Below are positions 46,506 to 56,397 of a stretch of DNA of 64,000 nt, in pieces. The position numbers and the translations under genes were made by a program. The notes under the pieces are model-generated. The model was not told where the DNA came from and searched no databases. It worked only from the letters and a program-made list of their open reading frames with translations. Each line of letters starts with the position of its first letter. Position 1 is the stretch's first letter. Source of the stretch: Zychaea mexicana (taxonomy: Eukaryota > Mucoromycota > Mucoromycetes > Mucorales > Lichtheimiaceae); NCBI RefSeq assembly GCF_025766255.1, contig NW_026516769.1, positions 98,555-162,554 of the forward strand, written 5' to 3'.

Positions 46506-46508
46506 ACA
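46506..46508. repeat. Target duplication ACA, left of tandem insertion
   Basis: E2 shows the empty site (complement of 59690-59702: CCCCTACACATTCGTG). In E1 the insertion sits between CCCCTACACA and ACATTCGTG, so ACA is duplicated. Confidence 0.75.
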
Positions 46509-46648
46509 GGAGACTGGTTGTTATGTTAAAAATTATATAAAAAGTAGCAACTTAAAATAATTTTGTCAACTTAAAAATAAAATAAAAATTGAATTTTTAT
46601 TTTTATAAAAAAAGACGAATTCCCAAATATTAAACAATCTTTTTTATA

Positions 46649-47200
46649 ATGACTATTCTTAACAAAGATATACTTATATGCAAAAATTCTATGCAAATTT
46701 CTATTAAAAATATTATGAATCAAATTATGGATTATTATTTTGATAATGAATTTTTAGTAAATACTATAAATAATAAAAAAAAGGTATTTAAATATGCTAT
46801 TAAAGAAAAAATGAATGAAGTTAATTCACTAAACTTTTGGTGTAATAATACTAGTGAAACTATATGCACACATATATATAAACGGGGTAGAAAAGAAGGA
46901 CATATGTGCCATAAAAAAATACAAACAAATCTTAATGGAAAAAGTCCAGATTACTTATGTTGTACTCATTCCAAAAAACATATTCCAAAAAAACGATATA
47001 TTAGGAATAAAATTATAGAAAAAGATAATTTAGGAAATCAAAAACAAAAAAAAATTGACCCCTTTAATAATAAAAAAATAAATATAAAAAAAGAATATAA
47101 AAATAAACAAAATATAAAAAAGAGAAAAATTAAAAAAATCTATATATGTAATAGAGGAAATATTAATTTAGGGAAAATAATTACTAGCCTCATAAATTAA
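46649..47200 (+). CDS. Cys/His-rich AT-rich-element protein, 183 aa, copy 1
   Basis: Intact frame. The N-terminal 60 residues are helical. The zinc-like motif is CTHIYKRGRKEGHMC (Cys73, His75, Cys87), then DYLCCTHSKKH (Cys104, Cys105, His107, His111) and IPKKRYIRN. The C-terminal 70 residues are very Lys/Asn/Ile-rich. It is related over the motif to the 176-aa protein at 34042, otherwise diverged. The codon choice is strongly A/T. A T-rich leader with TTTTTTATA lies just before the ATG. Function unknown; a DNA- or RNA-binding role is suggested by the motif and the basic tail. It is the only gene of the unit, so presumably it matters for the element. Confidence 0.7.
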   Translation: MTILNKDILICKNSMQISIKNIMNQIMDYYFDNEFLVNTINNKKKVFKYAIKEKMNEVNSLNFWCNNTSETICTHIYKRGRKEGHMCHKKIQTNLNGKSPDYLCCTHSKKHIPKKRYIRNKIIEKDNLGNQKQKKIDPFNNKKINIKKEYKNKQNIKKRKIKKIYICNRGNINLGKIITSLIN

Positions 47201-47217
47201 ATAAATCTATTATCTAT

Positions 47218-47846
47218 GATAATAAACGGGGGCTATTATCTTTATAATTAATATTTCATTTATAAAATGCCCAGAGTATGCCATTATTTATTCTTGTCAG
47301 GAAGGCGATACAAATCCTTTGTATTATGCCTTCCTTATATTATAATAATTAATATATTTAGAAAAAAATATTCTTTTTTTCTTTTCCGTCTGGAAATATT
47401 TTCAAAATTTTAATTTTGAAATATATTTAGATAAATAAAATGTATCATTTTATTTAGGCAAGGGGGGTTCCATTACCCCTTGCTATATAAGGGTGTTATA
47501 CACCCGTCTGGTTAATATTAAAAATATTCTATTTTTAATAGGCGAAGCAAAGCTTCTTAATAATTAATATTCAATATTAATTAGGTGAAACTTTGTTTCA
47601 CTAAATTAAAATAAATTTTAATTTATTTTATCATAATCAAAGATTATGACCAGACGGGTCTTTGACCCTAGAAGAAATGGTAATGGAACCCCATTTCTTC
47701 AATAAATAGTAAAATGATACATTTTACTTTTTATTTATATATATTTGAAAAATTAAAATTTTTCTAAATATATATGACCAGACGGAAAACAAGAAGAAAG
47801 AATTGTTTTAATTCTTTTAGGGTGATAAAATTATTATAATTTTATC
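47218..47846. repeat. Hairpin array of tandem copy 1
   Basis: At least twelve consecutive inverted repeats, examples: 47299-47335 (AGGAAGGC stem with inner ATACAAA), 47458-47483 (GCAAGGGG), 47491-47505 (GGGTGT-TAT-ACACCC), 47544-47556 (GAAGC-AAA-GCTTC), 47585-47601 (GTGAAAC-TTT-GTTTCAC), 47632-47648 (CATAATC-AAA-GATTATG), 47656-47668 (GGGTC-TTT-GACCC), 47671-47700 (GAAGAAATGG), 47708-47728 (AGTAAAATG-ATA), 47798-47817 and 47824-47846. Several share 3-nt AAA or TTT loops. Larger nested pairs join CCGTCTGG 47386 with CCAGACGG 47778, and CCCGTCTGG 47503 with CCAGACGGG 47650. Confidence 0.85.
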
Positions 47847-47882
47847 ATCTGTACTGAGTATTATATTTATCAACCAGACGCC

Positions 47883-47897
47883 TGATTAGATAGATCA
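47883..47897. repeat. 15-bp spacer between the tandem copies
   Basis: TGATTAGATAGATCA, itself bounded by TGAT/ATCA. It is absent from the empty site in E2, so it arose with the tandem arrangement or belongs to the element. Confidence 0.6.
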
Positions 47898-48037
47898 GGA
47901 GACTGGTTGTTATGTTAAAAATTATATAAAAAGTAGCAACTTAAAATAATTTTGTCAACTTAAAAATAAAATAAAAATTGAATTTTTATTTTTATAAAAA
48001 AAGACGAATTCCCAAATATTAAACAATCTTTTTTATA

Positions 48038-48589
48038 ATGACTATTCTTAACAAAGATATACTTATATGCAAAAATTCTATGCAAATTTCTATTAAAAAT
48101 ATTATGAATCAAATTATGGATTATTATTTTGATAATGAATTTTTAGTAAATACTATAAATAATAAAAAAAAGGTATTTAAATATGCTATTAAAGAAAAAA
48201 TGAATGAAGTTAATTCACTAAACTTTTGGTGTAATAATACTAGTGAAACTATATGCACACATATATATAAACGGGGTAGAAAAGAAGGACATATGTGCCA
48301 TAAAAAAATACAAACAAATCTTAATGGAAAAAGTCCAGATTACTTATGTTGTACTCATTCCAAAAAACATATTCCAAAAAAACGATATATTAGGAATAAA
48401 ATTATAGAAAAAGATAATTTAGGAAATCAAAAACAAAAAAAAATTGACCCCTTTAATAATAAAAAAATAAATATAAAAAAAGAATATAAAAATAAACAAA
48501 ATATAAAAAAGAGAAAAATTAAAAAAATCTATATATGTAATAGAGGAAATATTAATTTAGGGAAAATAATTACTAGCCTCATAAATTAA
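48038..48589 (+). CDS. Cys/His-rich AT-rich-element protein, 183 aa, copy 2
   Basis: Protein identical to that at 46649-47200. See that entry for the motif and comparison with the 176-aa protein of the chromodomain transposon. Confidence 0.7.
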   Translation: MTILNKDILICKNSMQISIKNIMNQIMDYYFDNEFLVNTINNKKKVFKYAIKEKMNEVNSLNFWCNNTSETICTHIYKRGRKEGHMCHKKIQTNLNGKSPDYLCCTHSKKHIPKKRYIRNKIIEKDNLGNQKQKKIDPFNNKKINIKKEYKNKQNIKKRKIKKIYICNRGNINLGKIITSLIN

Positions 48590-48606
48590 ATAAATCTATT
48601 ATCTAT

Positions 48607-49235
48607 GATAATAAACGGGGGCTATTATCTTTATAATTAATATTTCATTTATAAAATGCCCAGAGTATGCCATTATTTATTCTTGTCAGGAAGGCGATAC
48701 AAATCCTTTGTATTATGCCTTCCTTATATTATAATAATTAATATATTTAGAAAAAAATATTCTTTTTTTCTTTTCCGTCTGGAAATATTTTCAAAATTTT
48801 AATTTTGAAATATATTTAGATAAATAAAATGTATCATTTTATTTAGGCAAGGGGGGTTCCATTACCCCTTGCTATATAAGGGTGTTATACACCCGTCTGG
48901 TTAATATTAAAAATATTCTATTTTTAATAGGCGAAGCAAAGCTTCTTAATAATTAATATTCAATATTAATTAGGTGAAACTTTGTTTCACTAAATTAAAA
49001 TAAATTTTAATTTATTTTATCATAATCAAAGATTATGACCAGACGGGTCTTTGACCCTAGAAGAAATGGTAATGGAACCCCATTTCTTCAATAAATAGTA
49101 AAATGATACATTTTACTTTTTATTTATATATATTTGAAAAATTAAAATTTTTCTAAATATATATGACCAGACGGAAAACAAGAAGAAAGAATTGTTTTAA
49201 TTCTTTTAGGGTGATAAAATTATTATAATTTTATC
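48607..49235. repeat. Hairpin array of tandem copy 2
   Basis: Same series of stem-loops as at 47218-47846, shifted by 1389 bp. Confidence 0.85.
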
Positions 49236-49271
49236 ATCTGTACTGAGTATTATATTTATCAACCAGACGCC

Positions 49272-49455
49272 ACATTCGTGTCCAAACCCATAACCACTGA
49301 AGTCTCGCTTGCGCTTTTCAAATGACCTTAACCTATAGACTAAGTAGGTGTAATCTCGTCAAAGAAAAAAAAAGCTTTTAGTTCACTTGTTTCACTAAAT
49401 CAAGTATTGATGATGAGCAACTGGGCAATATAAAAAAAGATGGGAAGAAGCATGT
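49272..49455. repeat. Right terminus of E1
   Basis: Inverted copy of 59507-59690. The shared sequence ends at GGAAGAAGCATGT (49455); on the other strand ACATGCTTCTTCC. This is taken as the outer end of the giant element. The flanks differ beyond this point. Confidence 0.65.
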
Positions 49456-50819
49456 GCAACTAATGAATGAGCAACTAGAGGGGCCGCTACGCTCCTTGGA
49501 ACTCATCCATTAGTTACTCGGGAGTCTTCTGGGGGTCACTACGCCAGTAAAGTTGTTCCCTGGGCAATAAAAAGGAAAAAAAAGAATAAAAAGAAGAAGT
49601 TAGGAAGGGGCGTGATTGGAAAGAAGACTTACCTGTGCCTGATAACAAAGACATTATATATGGTATGTAATGTAAAAACAAATAAGAATGTGACGGAAAC
49701 ACATAGGTCAAGATGATATATTTTTGCATGTCAGTAATGAAAAAGGATCATGATGGTGCTGGTGTTTTCAAGCTTCATATTGTGGGGCCTTGTTAGAGTG
49801 AGAACGATGCAAAAAGAAAAACTTTGTTTAGTCCTAATTGTGCTGCGCTTGATACACCAAAAAATGCTTTTGACAATATATAATGTACATCTTGACGCAG
49901 CTCTGTATACTAGCGATTTGTTCAGATAATTCCTCCAAAGTGGGTACCTTGTTTGAATCCTTGCATTCCGTCATGTACTTGCCAATGAGAATATCTATAG
50001 TACAAATTTTTTCATATTAAAATTAATATATAACTCCTATTATGTCGATGTATACTACATACGTCTCGAGTTGATGGAATCTGTTGCCATGATTACTTGG
50101 TTGTTATGGGAACAAGAAGCAACTGCGCCTTTTCTTTGTATTCGCGTTTGAGCTGTATTGCTGAGTCCGTTTACCACCATTTCGGAGGCCCGCAATGACT
50201 ACTTATTTGCTCTACTGAAGAAAATCTGTTGCCAGGGCAACCATAAACCATATTAAAAAAAAAGGATTGATGGGTTGTCTACACATCGATCCTCCCAAAT
50301 TTTGGTATTTATATGTTATAATATAGTTGAATCACACCAAAATTCGTCATAGTTACAGATTTAAAATTACCCAGCTTACTACCTGTGCTTCACCTCATGT
50401 CATATCTTGCAACCCACTTTATTTCTAGAGCAACTATCTTTTGCCGACTGGAAGTCTACAAATAGCTGTCACCAGTACAACGTAGCACTAGAAGCATCAA
50501 TTGTCTAATTTAATTTAATGAATTGCATTTGTCTATTAATATATTAGATAAACAACTCACAAATACTCCCGGAAGAAGTAACACCACCTCCATTCATCAG
50601 TGAGCGGAATAACTAAAGGGAAACTAGACAGACAGTTTAATTTAGTAATTAATAAAGACGAACTTTGAATAAAAAAAAATCATACTTCTTGCTGTCGCTA
50701 GTATTATTTGCCCATCCTTTTTGGGTGACAAGACCGTTTGTATATATGTTAAAAATAATACCGCAAAAAGAAGTTAGGAAAAGGCTGAAACAACTCTAAT
50801 GAATATGGGTTCCTGACTA
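49456..50819. other. Region with no recognised gene
   Basis: Contains a small imperfect palindrome (ACTAATGAATGAG 49459-49471 against CTCATCCATTAGT 49502-49514). Open frames are short and lack motifs. Nothing else is recognised. Confidence 0.5.
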
Positions 50820-51010
50820 TTACAGTGTTTCCGGAATTACTTGTCGCACATTTTGAAATCGGTGTCGCACTGGAAAAAAACAGATGTCAGATTTCCAAAA
50901 AGCAGATGTCGGGATTTTTTTGATTAACTTGTCGCACTTTTGGTTTTGACTTGTCGCCAAATCAGTTGTCGGGGTATCGTACCACCCACTACATACTGCA
51001 TACTGCATAC
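50820..51010 (+). repeat. Tc1/IS630-type terminal remnant
   Basis: Starts TACAGTGTTTCCGGAATTAC and matches part of block S1 (31827-32000 complement and 54930-55112) with several substitutions, e.g. repeated GTCGCAC/GATGTCGG motifs. Only one terminal end is visible, so it is a fragment of a MITE or transposon end. Confidence 0.55.
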
Positions 51011-51985
51011 CACCTAATGAAAAAAGAGACAATGTAAAAGACAAAAATACAAAAAACGTTTATTAGGTATAAACATAAAATTATCAGCCGTCAAGTAAAG
51101 CCCCCGCACATTCAGACACAAAAACAGATCCCCTAAAACCAATTCAGCAAAAACAGTGTTTTCAATAGTAATAATACGTGATATTTTATTAGAATTGAAT
51201 AAAAAAGGTAAAAAAAAAAATCAAGTTGCCTTGATGTCATTTTCGTATTCCGCATGCAATAGCTTTTCATTGTGTACGTTGTTCCTACCATTCGCCAGCC
51301 AGTAATTGCCATGGTTCAAGTTGTAATCTATGACATTTGACCACTAGAATATTTGGATACCGTTAGGCATCCGATCAAGTCGTCGATTATGAGTTCCAAC
51401 CTATCCTTCAAAGAATTTCGTATAGAGGTCAATAACTGTTCCTATCAACGCGCCTTTTGATTTCAAGTCGAACTTACCACGAGTTTTGCAACGTTCACCT
51501 ATTGATATCATGACCTATATATCGGTACTACCAGCAACAAGGTGCAAAACAGATGCAGATGAGATATACACTACTAATGATACTTCTAAAAGAACGAACA
51601 TGAGTTCGAAGCAAACAGGCATATCACGTTCACTTAGGGCGTGGTAGAGGCAAGTCGTACCACTACTACCAAAACCCCTGTCAGGTGATCCAGTAGATTC
51701 CTTTACCACCAAAAACATCAATCCAATGGTTCCTAATGTTGCAGAAGAAGAAACAGAGAGAAAAGATTGTTAGGATGCCAAATAAATGAATGCCAATGAT
51801 AAGTTTTACCTTGTAGAGAGGATGAGGATGAAAAAAAAAGACAAAGTACACTGATTTATTTTTCCCGAATTTGAAAAAAATCGTTTTGGTGATCAAAACG
51901 CATCACATGTTTTTTAATCCCCAGAAATTTAAAAATTTCTAATGGTTCTTTTTCTACTTTTCATTTGCCCGCACGCTTTATTATT
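51011..51985. other. Unassigned region
   Basis: A minus-strand frame at 51721-51515 reads SSGTTCLYHALSERDMPVCF and, past a stop, ISIGERCKTRGKFDLKSKG. This could be a decayed gene but I do not recognise it. No other feature is supported. Confidence 0.3.
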
Positions 51986-52620
51986 ATGACTTTTGAAGGT
52001 TATGAAGGTAAAAAACAAATCAAAAAACAAATCAAAAAAGGAATTAGCATTATAATAGCCAGCTGAAACACATAATTTTTTTTGTTCTTTATCTACTTTG
52101 TGTAGAAATCGCTCGATATATTCAGCAAGAAAGGAAACCATCCTTCAAGAAATTTGTGGAAGGAAACGTGGTGAGCTTGGCAAACTGGTCTCTCAAGCTG
52201 CCAACAGCTTCTTCTTCTACAATTCATGGTTTCTGGTTTGAAAAGTACTGCAAAGTATCGATGGATGTTTTTAAAGACCTGGTAAGTGCAGGTAAAATGC
52301 GTTTGATTTTGTTGATATTGACCTCTTCTTATTCATTGGCCCACGAAAGCCCAACACCTACAACGTGATGATTTGGTCCGACATTCTTTCCAGGCAGGGT
52401 GAATAGACGAGTAAGTCCAACACCGTTGTCTCGTACATATTATTTGTCTTACATGTGTTTATGTTTTGTGTAGAAAAATATGCTGGATAAATGTGGTGAA
52501 GCGGCATTGAATATCATTGGCGATGTGTCTGGCTCTGTAGCATCACAAGTGTCCAAGTCAATTGTGTCCGCGGATGGATCCTCTCCCCTTTGTTCTCCTG
52601 ATGATTCAACAAACGATCAC

Positions 52621-52825
52621 AATGCACCTGGCGATACAAGTGACGCTTCAATCCACCATCATAATACAAATTACAACCCCGATGCACCTGACAACACAAG
52701 TGGCTCTTCAATCCACCATCATGATACAAACCACAGCCCTGATGCACCTGACAACACAAGTTATGCTTCAACCCATGATTATGACACAAATCACAATTCC
52801 GATGCACCTGGCAACACAAGTGACA
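52621..52825 (+). repeat. 60-bp tandem repeats coding a 20-residue unit
   Basis: About 3.4 units with consensus DAPDNTS-x-SIHHHDTNH-x-P inside the pseudogene. Units differ by several bases each. Confidence 0.85.
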
Positions 52826-54233
52826 ATTCCATTGAATACCTCGACTTGCATTGTTACGGTGTGAAGAAGGTAAGGCTTTTGCAAAAAAAAAAAGAACAAC
52901 CATTGTATAATTATCAAGTGGCTAATATTTTTTATTTTAGCTTAGGGGAACCTTCGATGAACAGGATAAGTGCAATGTGGAAAGCAAGTTGACGAACGGC
53001 AGCAGCAGCAATGAAAAAATTACAAACCATATAATCAAACTTTTGTGTCAATCCAACCTGACGCCCACTGACCAAGAAACAATCAAGTAAGTAGTGAAAA
53101 AAAGGAATTGATCAAGGCTGTAACTCTACACATGCTCATCTACACGTGCTCATATAGGCTTTTACTGTCGAATATTATCAACACCTTAGATGAAAACATA
53201 TATGCAACAATGGAAAACATCTTAACCTCGAAGCAACTTGATATCTTATGCAACGACGATACGAAATCTGAGCAATTGTTTAGACTAGATTTTGTAAACT
53301 TGGCCCTCCTGGACAAAATTATTGACAACAGGTAATATCAATGAAAAAAAGAAAAAGAAAAATGGTCAGTATTAATAGGGGTTTTTTTTTTGGTTTTTGA
53401 CTTGATAGCAACAACGTAGCAAGCTTCTTGCATTAGGTAGCTTTGGAAAAGCTCACATTTATTGACAGCAATGTTTTTGATTCGGATGGATATGGAATGC
53501 TTTGTATTCTGGGTACTGTGTAAGTGATAGATGTAGTGACCATATATGTAGTTTTGCTGATCCCCCCTTTTTTTAGTGGCGAAGGTTTTGTAATGCCAAT
53601 TGATGACAAGGCCTCTAAAACAACGTTTTATCGTCGCAGGACTACGTCTTTAGTGGGACTGATATCAATATGCACGAGTAAGTATTGTATGCGGTATGGC
53701 GTCGATATCCTTTCTCACCTTCTCATTTTTATCAGTTATTTAGTGGTGAAGTGGTGGCTGAAGCAACCAGGATGGCAATGGGTCAAAACGACTATGACAC
53801 GACAAGTTGGTTTGGGCGAAAGATCGACTTATTACTCAAGCTGAAGGACACATCAATCGAATTAGCTTCCAACGAGTGGAAATCCAGCAAAACCGACAAT
53901 CTCAAACTGAAACAGCAAAGCAAGAATCGTAGATCCAACTCTGCGATTTTGAAGAAACTTCATATTGAAAGTGGGACTCGAATCAATACTGTGATGGCTG
54001 CTGATGTTATTGGTAAGACCCCCCCCAAAAAAAAAAAGAAAAAGAAAAAGAAAGGAAAAGAAAAGGAAAAAGAAAAATAAGGACAAAGTGCATTCCCTCC
54101 TTTTGATTCGCTCAATTAACTAACCGAACATATCTTTTTCGTAGGGACGACTGGGTATCTTTACAAACTCCAATGGAAGCATGGTATATACGTGGCCACC
54201 ATGGTGGAAGCAATTTTTTTGCCAGCAACAGTA

Positions 54234-54436
54234 CAGTCAACCCCCGTTAACGTCAACCCCGATAACGTCAACCCCGATAACGTCAACCCCCCATAGCGTC
54301 AACCGATTCGCTGGTACCCTTTCAAATTTAGTAGTTAAAGATTTTGCCTATTCTCTACCCCCGGTGGTGGTCAACCCTCTATATAGTCAACACTTTTGCT
54401 GGTACCCTGAGAGTTGACGTTAACGGGGGTCGACTG
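54234..54436. mobile_element. 203-bp pogo-type MITE inserted in the pseudogene
   Basis: Terminal repeats CAGTCAACCCCCGTTAACGT and, on the other strand, CAGTCGACCCCCGTTAACGT. TA flanks both ends (54232-54233, 54437-54438). Internal tandem GTCAACCCCGATAAC units near the left end. Excision on paper leaves ACA GTA TAC GAA, which joins the two host frames. Confidence 0.85.
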
Positions 54437-54732
54437 TATACGAATTGAAATCATTCAAAAACACAATCAAGGCTCTTTTTTTTTGGAAAGACTTTTTGGT
54501 AGATCAAGGGAAAGTCATGAACCAGATTGCTTTGCAGGCCAAATTGGATACAATCGCGCGCCGCCCATTATCTAGTGCCACGTCCACAATTTCTTCGACA
54601 TCTTCGTTACCTTTGGTTTTCTTCACACCCAGCAACTCACACCACCAAAAACGAAAAATCAATTTGATGAACTAATTGTATTCGTTGCTCACCACCTCGC
54701 CATCATCATTATTAACATCATCACCATCTCTC

Positions 54733-55783
54733 CACTCCCCTTTAAACTAGTACCCCCTTCTGTCTCCTCATTTATTGTATTTATATCTCTCCATCTTACT
54801 TTATGAATAAATAAAATACGTATACCCATTGTATCCATTTTATGTCATCTTGTGCATCTATTTTTCTTTTTATTTGATTTTGTATGTAGGTTGGTTGTTA
54901 CGTGCACCTGGACGATTACCACTTTTAAAGTATATACGTAGTAGGTGGTACGATACCCTGACAATTGATTTGGCGACAAGTCAAAACCAAAAGCGCGACA
55001 AGTTGATCAAAAAAATCCCGACATCTGCTTTTTGGAAATCCGACATCTGTTTTTTTCAGGTGCGACACCGATTTCGAAATGTGCGATAAGTAATTTCGGA
55101 AACACTGTATACTAGATAATGGAAAATTACACTGATCCAACAAAAATTATATTACTCTTCCAAAAATTTCACTGATGACAGGAAAATTTCGTTGACGGAT
55201 TCAAAAAGTGGATTTAGTCCCCCCAAATTTTATATTCTTAAACGCAAAACACTGTAAACACATGTGGTTCCACAAGGAGGATATTTAGCTACACCATTAG
55301 GAGCCACAGAGCATGGTTCATGATCGATGAATTGATGCAAACATAGCTGCACAAAAATTTAATGGCTATAATTTACACTCACACAGACTGTAGCTTCGTC
55401 TGATTTGAAAGTGTAAATAGCGAAAGAAACTACAGAGCATAATATGATGTTATCGCATAACGGGAGGGCGGTGATGATAGAGATGATATCTATGATAACG
55501 ACACTTGGGAAAGACTTTTCTGGAAAAACATTGACGTGCCCGACTCACCAAGATCCAGCTATATAATCAAGTCAAGGATGTAAGAAACATTATAGTGATT
55601 AGTGCTGAGCTTGTAGTATTCGGAAGGCATGGGAGGGGAGAGCTACGAAGAAAGAGAAGGTCGAGGGTTTGACCCAGTCATGATGTTATCATCCGCTACG
55701 CTTTTTACCGTAGTACCTGTAACGGGCAATAGCTGCTTAACCTTGATATGCTGCGCACCTTTCGTAGTCGACAATAGCTTACA
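54733..55783 (+). repeat. 1-kb repeat block S1 (inverted copy of 31153-32199)
   Basis: Same content as the left copy in reverse orientation, differing at few positions (for example CAGTCTCAATT against CGGTCTCAATT at the adjoining transposon end). Together the two copies form a 1-kb inverted repeat about 23 kb apart. Confidence 0.8.
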
Positions 55784-56330
55784 GTGCTTACGGTCTCAAT
55801 TGGCGGATTTAAAAAGTTCAAATGGCAGCCTACCAAATGCCAATCAGTGTACTAGAAATTTTCAATTGGCCATTTTGCAAAAACTAAATAGCGATTTTTT
55901 TTAGTCAATTCGCGTTTCTTTTAGATTCTTTACTTTCAGCATGAGCAATAAACTTCACTATTTTGTAGAAGATAATCAAGGCTCGATTAACACAAAAAAC
56001 GATATCGAAGCTATGGACTACATCACTGAAGAAGGACATGAGTTTCATTTGGAAAAATCAACTGACTTGACAATTTATGAACTTATTCAACCCACTCCTA
56101 TTGAGCTTGATCCTGAAGATGAGACTTCAGAAAAGCGAATGGCGACTAGATATTGCCAAAAAAAAAGTCAAAAAGATGAAGGCTGAAGGCAATACCTACT
56201 AAAACCACACAGATGAACAAAAACCACCGTTTTTGTACAATTCGAAGATAAAGTTTTTCTCGGCTGCAAAGTTTCAAAGATTGATTGGTGTTTCTGAGCG
56301 AACTGATCAGGGCCAAAATAATAGAAATTG
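55784..56330 (+). pseudogene. IS630/Tc1-like transposon fragment, copy c
   Basis: Begins CAGTGCTTACGGTCTCAATT preceded by TA, transposase ATG at 55941 (MSNKLHYFVEDNQGSINT). The frame is broken after ATRYCQKK by a small deletion (compare copy b ATRCCQKKVKKTK). It ends at about 56330, the same place as copy a, where block S2 starts. Confidence 0.65.
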
Positions 56331-56397
56331 AGCCTTTTTATTTATGAATTTTCATCATTATCCTTATTCATTTTATTATTGAAATTATTATCATTTA
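56331..56397 (+). repeat. Block S2, copy 2, left part
   Basis: Same as 28071-28137; interrupted after ATCATTTA by the pogo-like transposon. Confidence 0.8.

Larger units (their letters stand above)
45528..46508. repeat. Outer arm of E1 (inverted copy of 59690-60668)
   Basis: Matches E2 in reverse orientation up to CCCCTACACA, where the tandem insertion begins. It contains a decayed second piece of the R1 gene (see 45831-46241). Confidence 0.8.
46509..47882 (+). mobile_element. AT-rich hairpin element, tandem copy 1 (1374 bp)
   Basis: Ends are GGAGACTGGTTG and, complemented, GGCGTCTGGTTG (10 of 12 identical). It contains one gene (46649-47200) followed by about 600 bp of tightly spaced perfect inverted repeats. 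The CGTCTGG core of the terminal repeat also occurs internally: forward at 47387 and 47505, reverse (CCAGACG) at 47650, 47778 and in the right end. No transposase is encoded, so it would depend on another element for movement; the chromodomain transposon at 33897 encodes a related accessory protein and also makes 3-bp duplications. Confidence 0.75.
47898..49271 (+). mobile_element. AT-rich hairpin element, tandem copy 2 (1374 bp)
   Basis: Repeats copy 1 at an offset of exactly 1389 bp. I see no differences in the gene or the hairpin blocks. It ends with CAACCAGACGCC at 49271, followed by the duplicated ACA and E1 arm sequence. Very recent duplication, concerted evolution or an assembly duplicate are all possible. 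Confidence 0.75.
51986..54675 (+). pseudogene. Multi-exon repeat-family gene with PD-(D/E)XK-like motif, interrupted by a MITE
   Basis: Proposed exons: 51986-52007, 52106-52281, 52474-52869, 52941-53086, 53158-53331, then degraded pieces near 53433-53522, 53580-53680 and 53737-54013, then 54145-54233 and 54437-54675. Exon 3 holds a 20-residue repeat (52621-52825). The C-terminal half reads GEVVAEATRMAM, then GRKIDLLLKLKDTSIELASNEWKS: Asp, then E-x-K as in PD-(D/E)XK nucleases. After that come ILKKLHIES and GTTGYLYKLQWKHGIYVATM, ending KRKINLMN. I recall large Mucorales families with this C-terminal layout; their function is unknown. Lesions: TAG at 53434-53436, a phase problem at the 53680 donor, and a 203-bp MITE at 54234. 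Without the MITE the frame would run on across the TA site. Confidence 0.6.

Noticed and set aside
47218..49235. CRISPR-like array
   Set aside because: Stems differ from one hairpin to the next, there are no equal repeats with spacers, and the context is a eukaryotic transposon.
54181..54417. 78-codon open frame with PITSTPITSTP repeats
   Set aside because: It reads through the terminal tandem repeats of the inserted MITE and is a by-product of that insertion.
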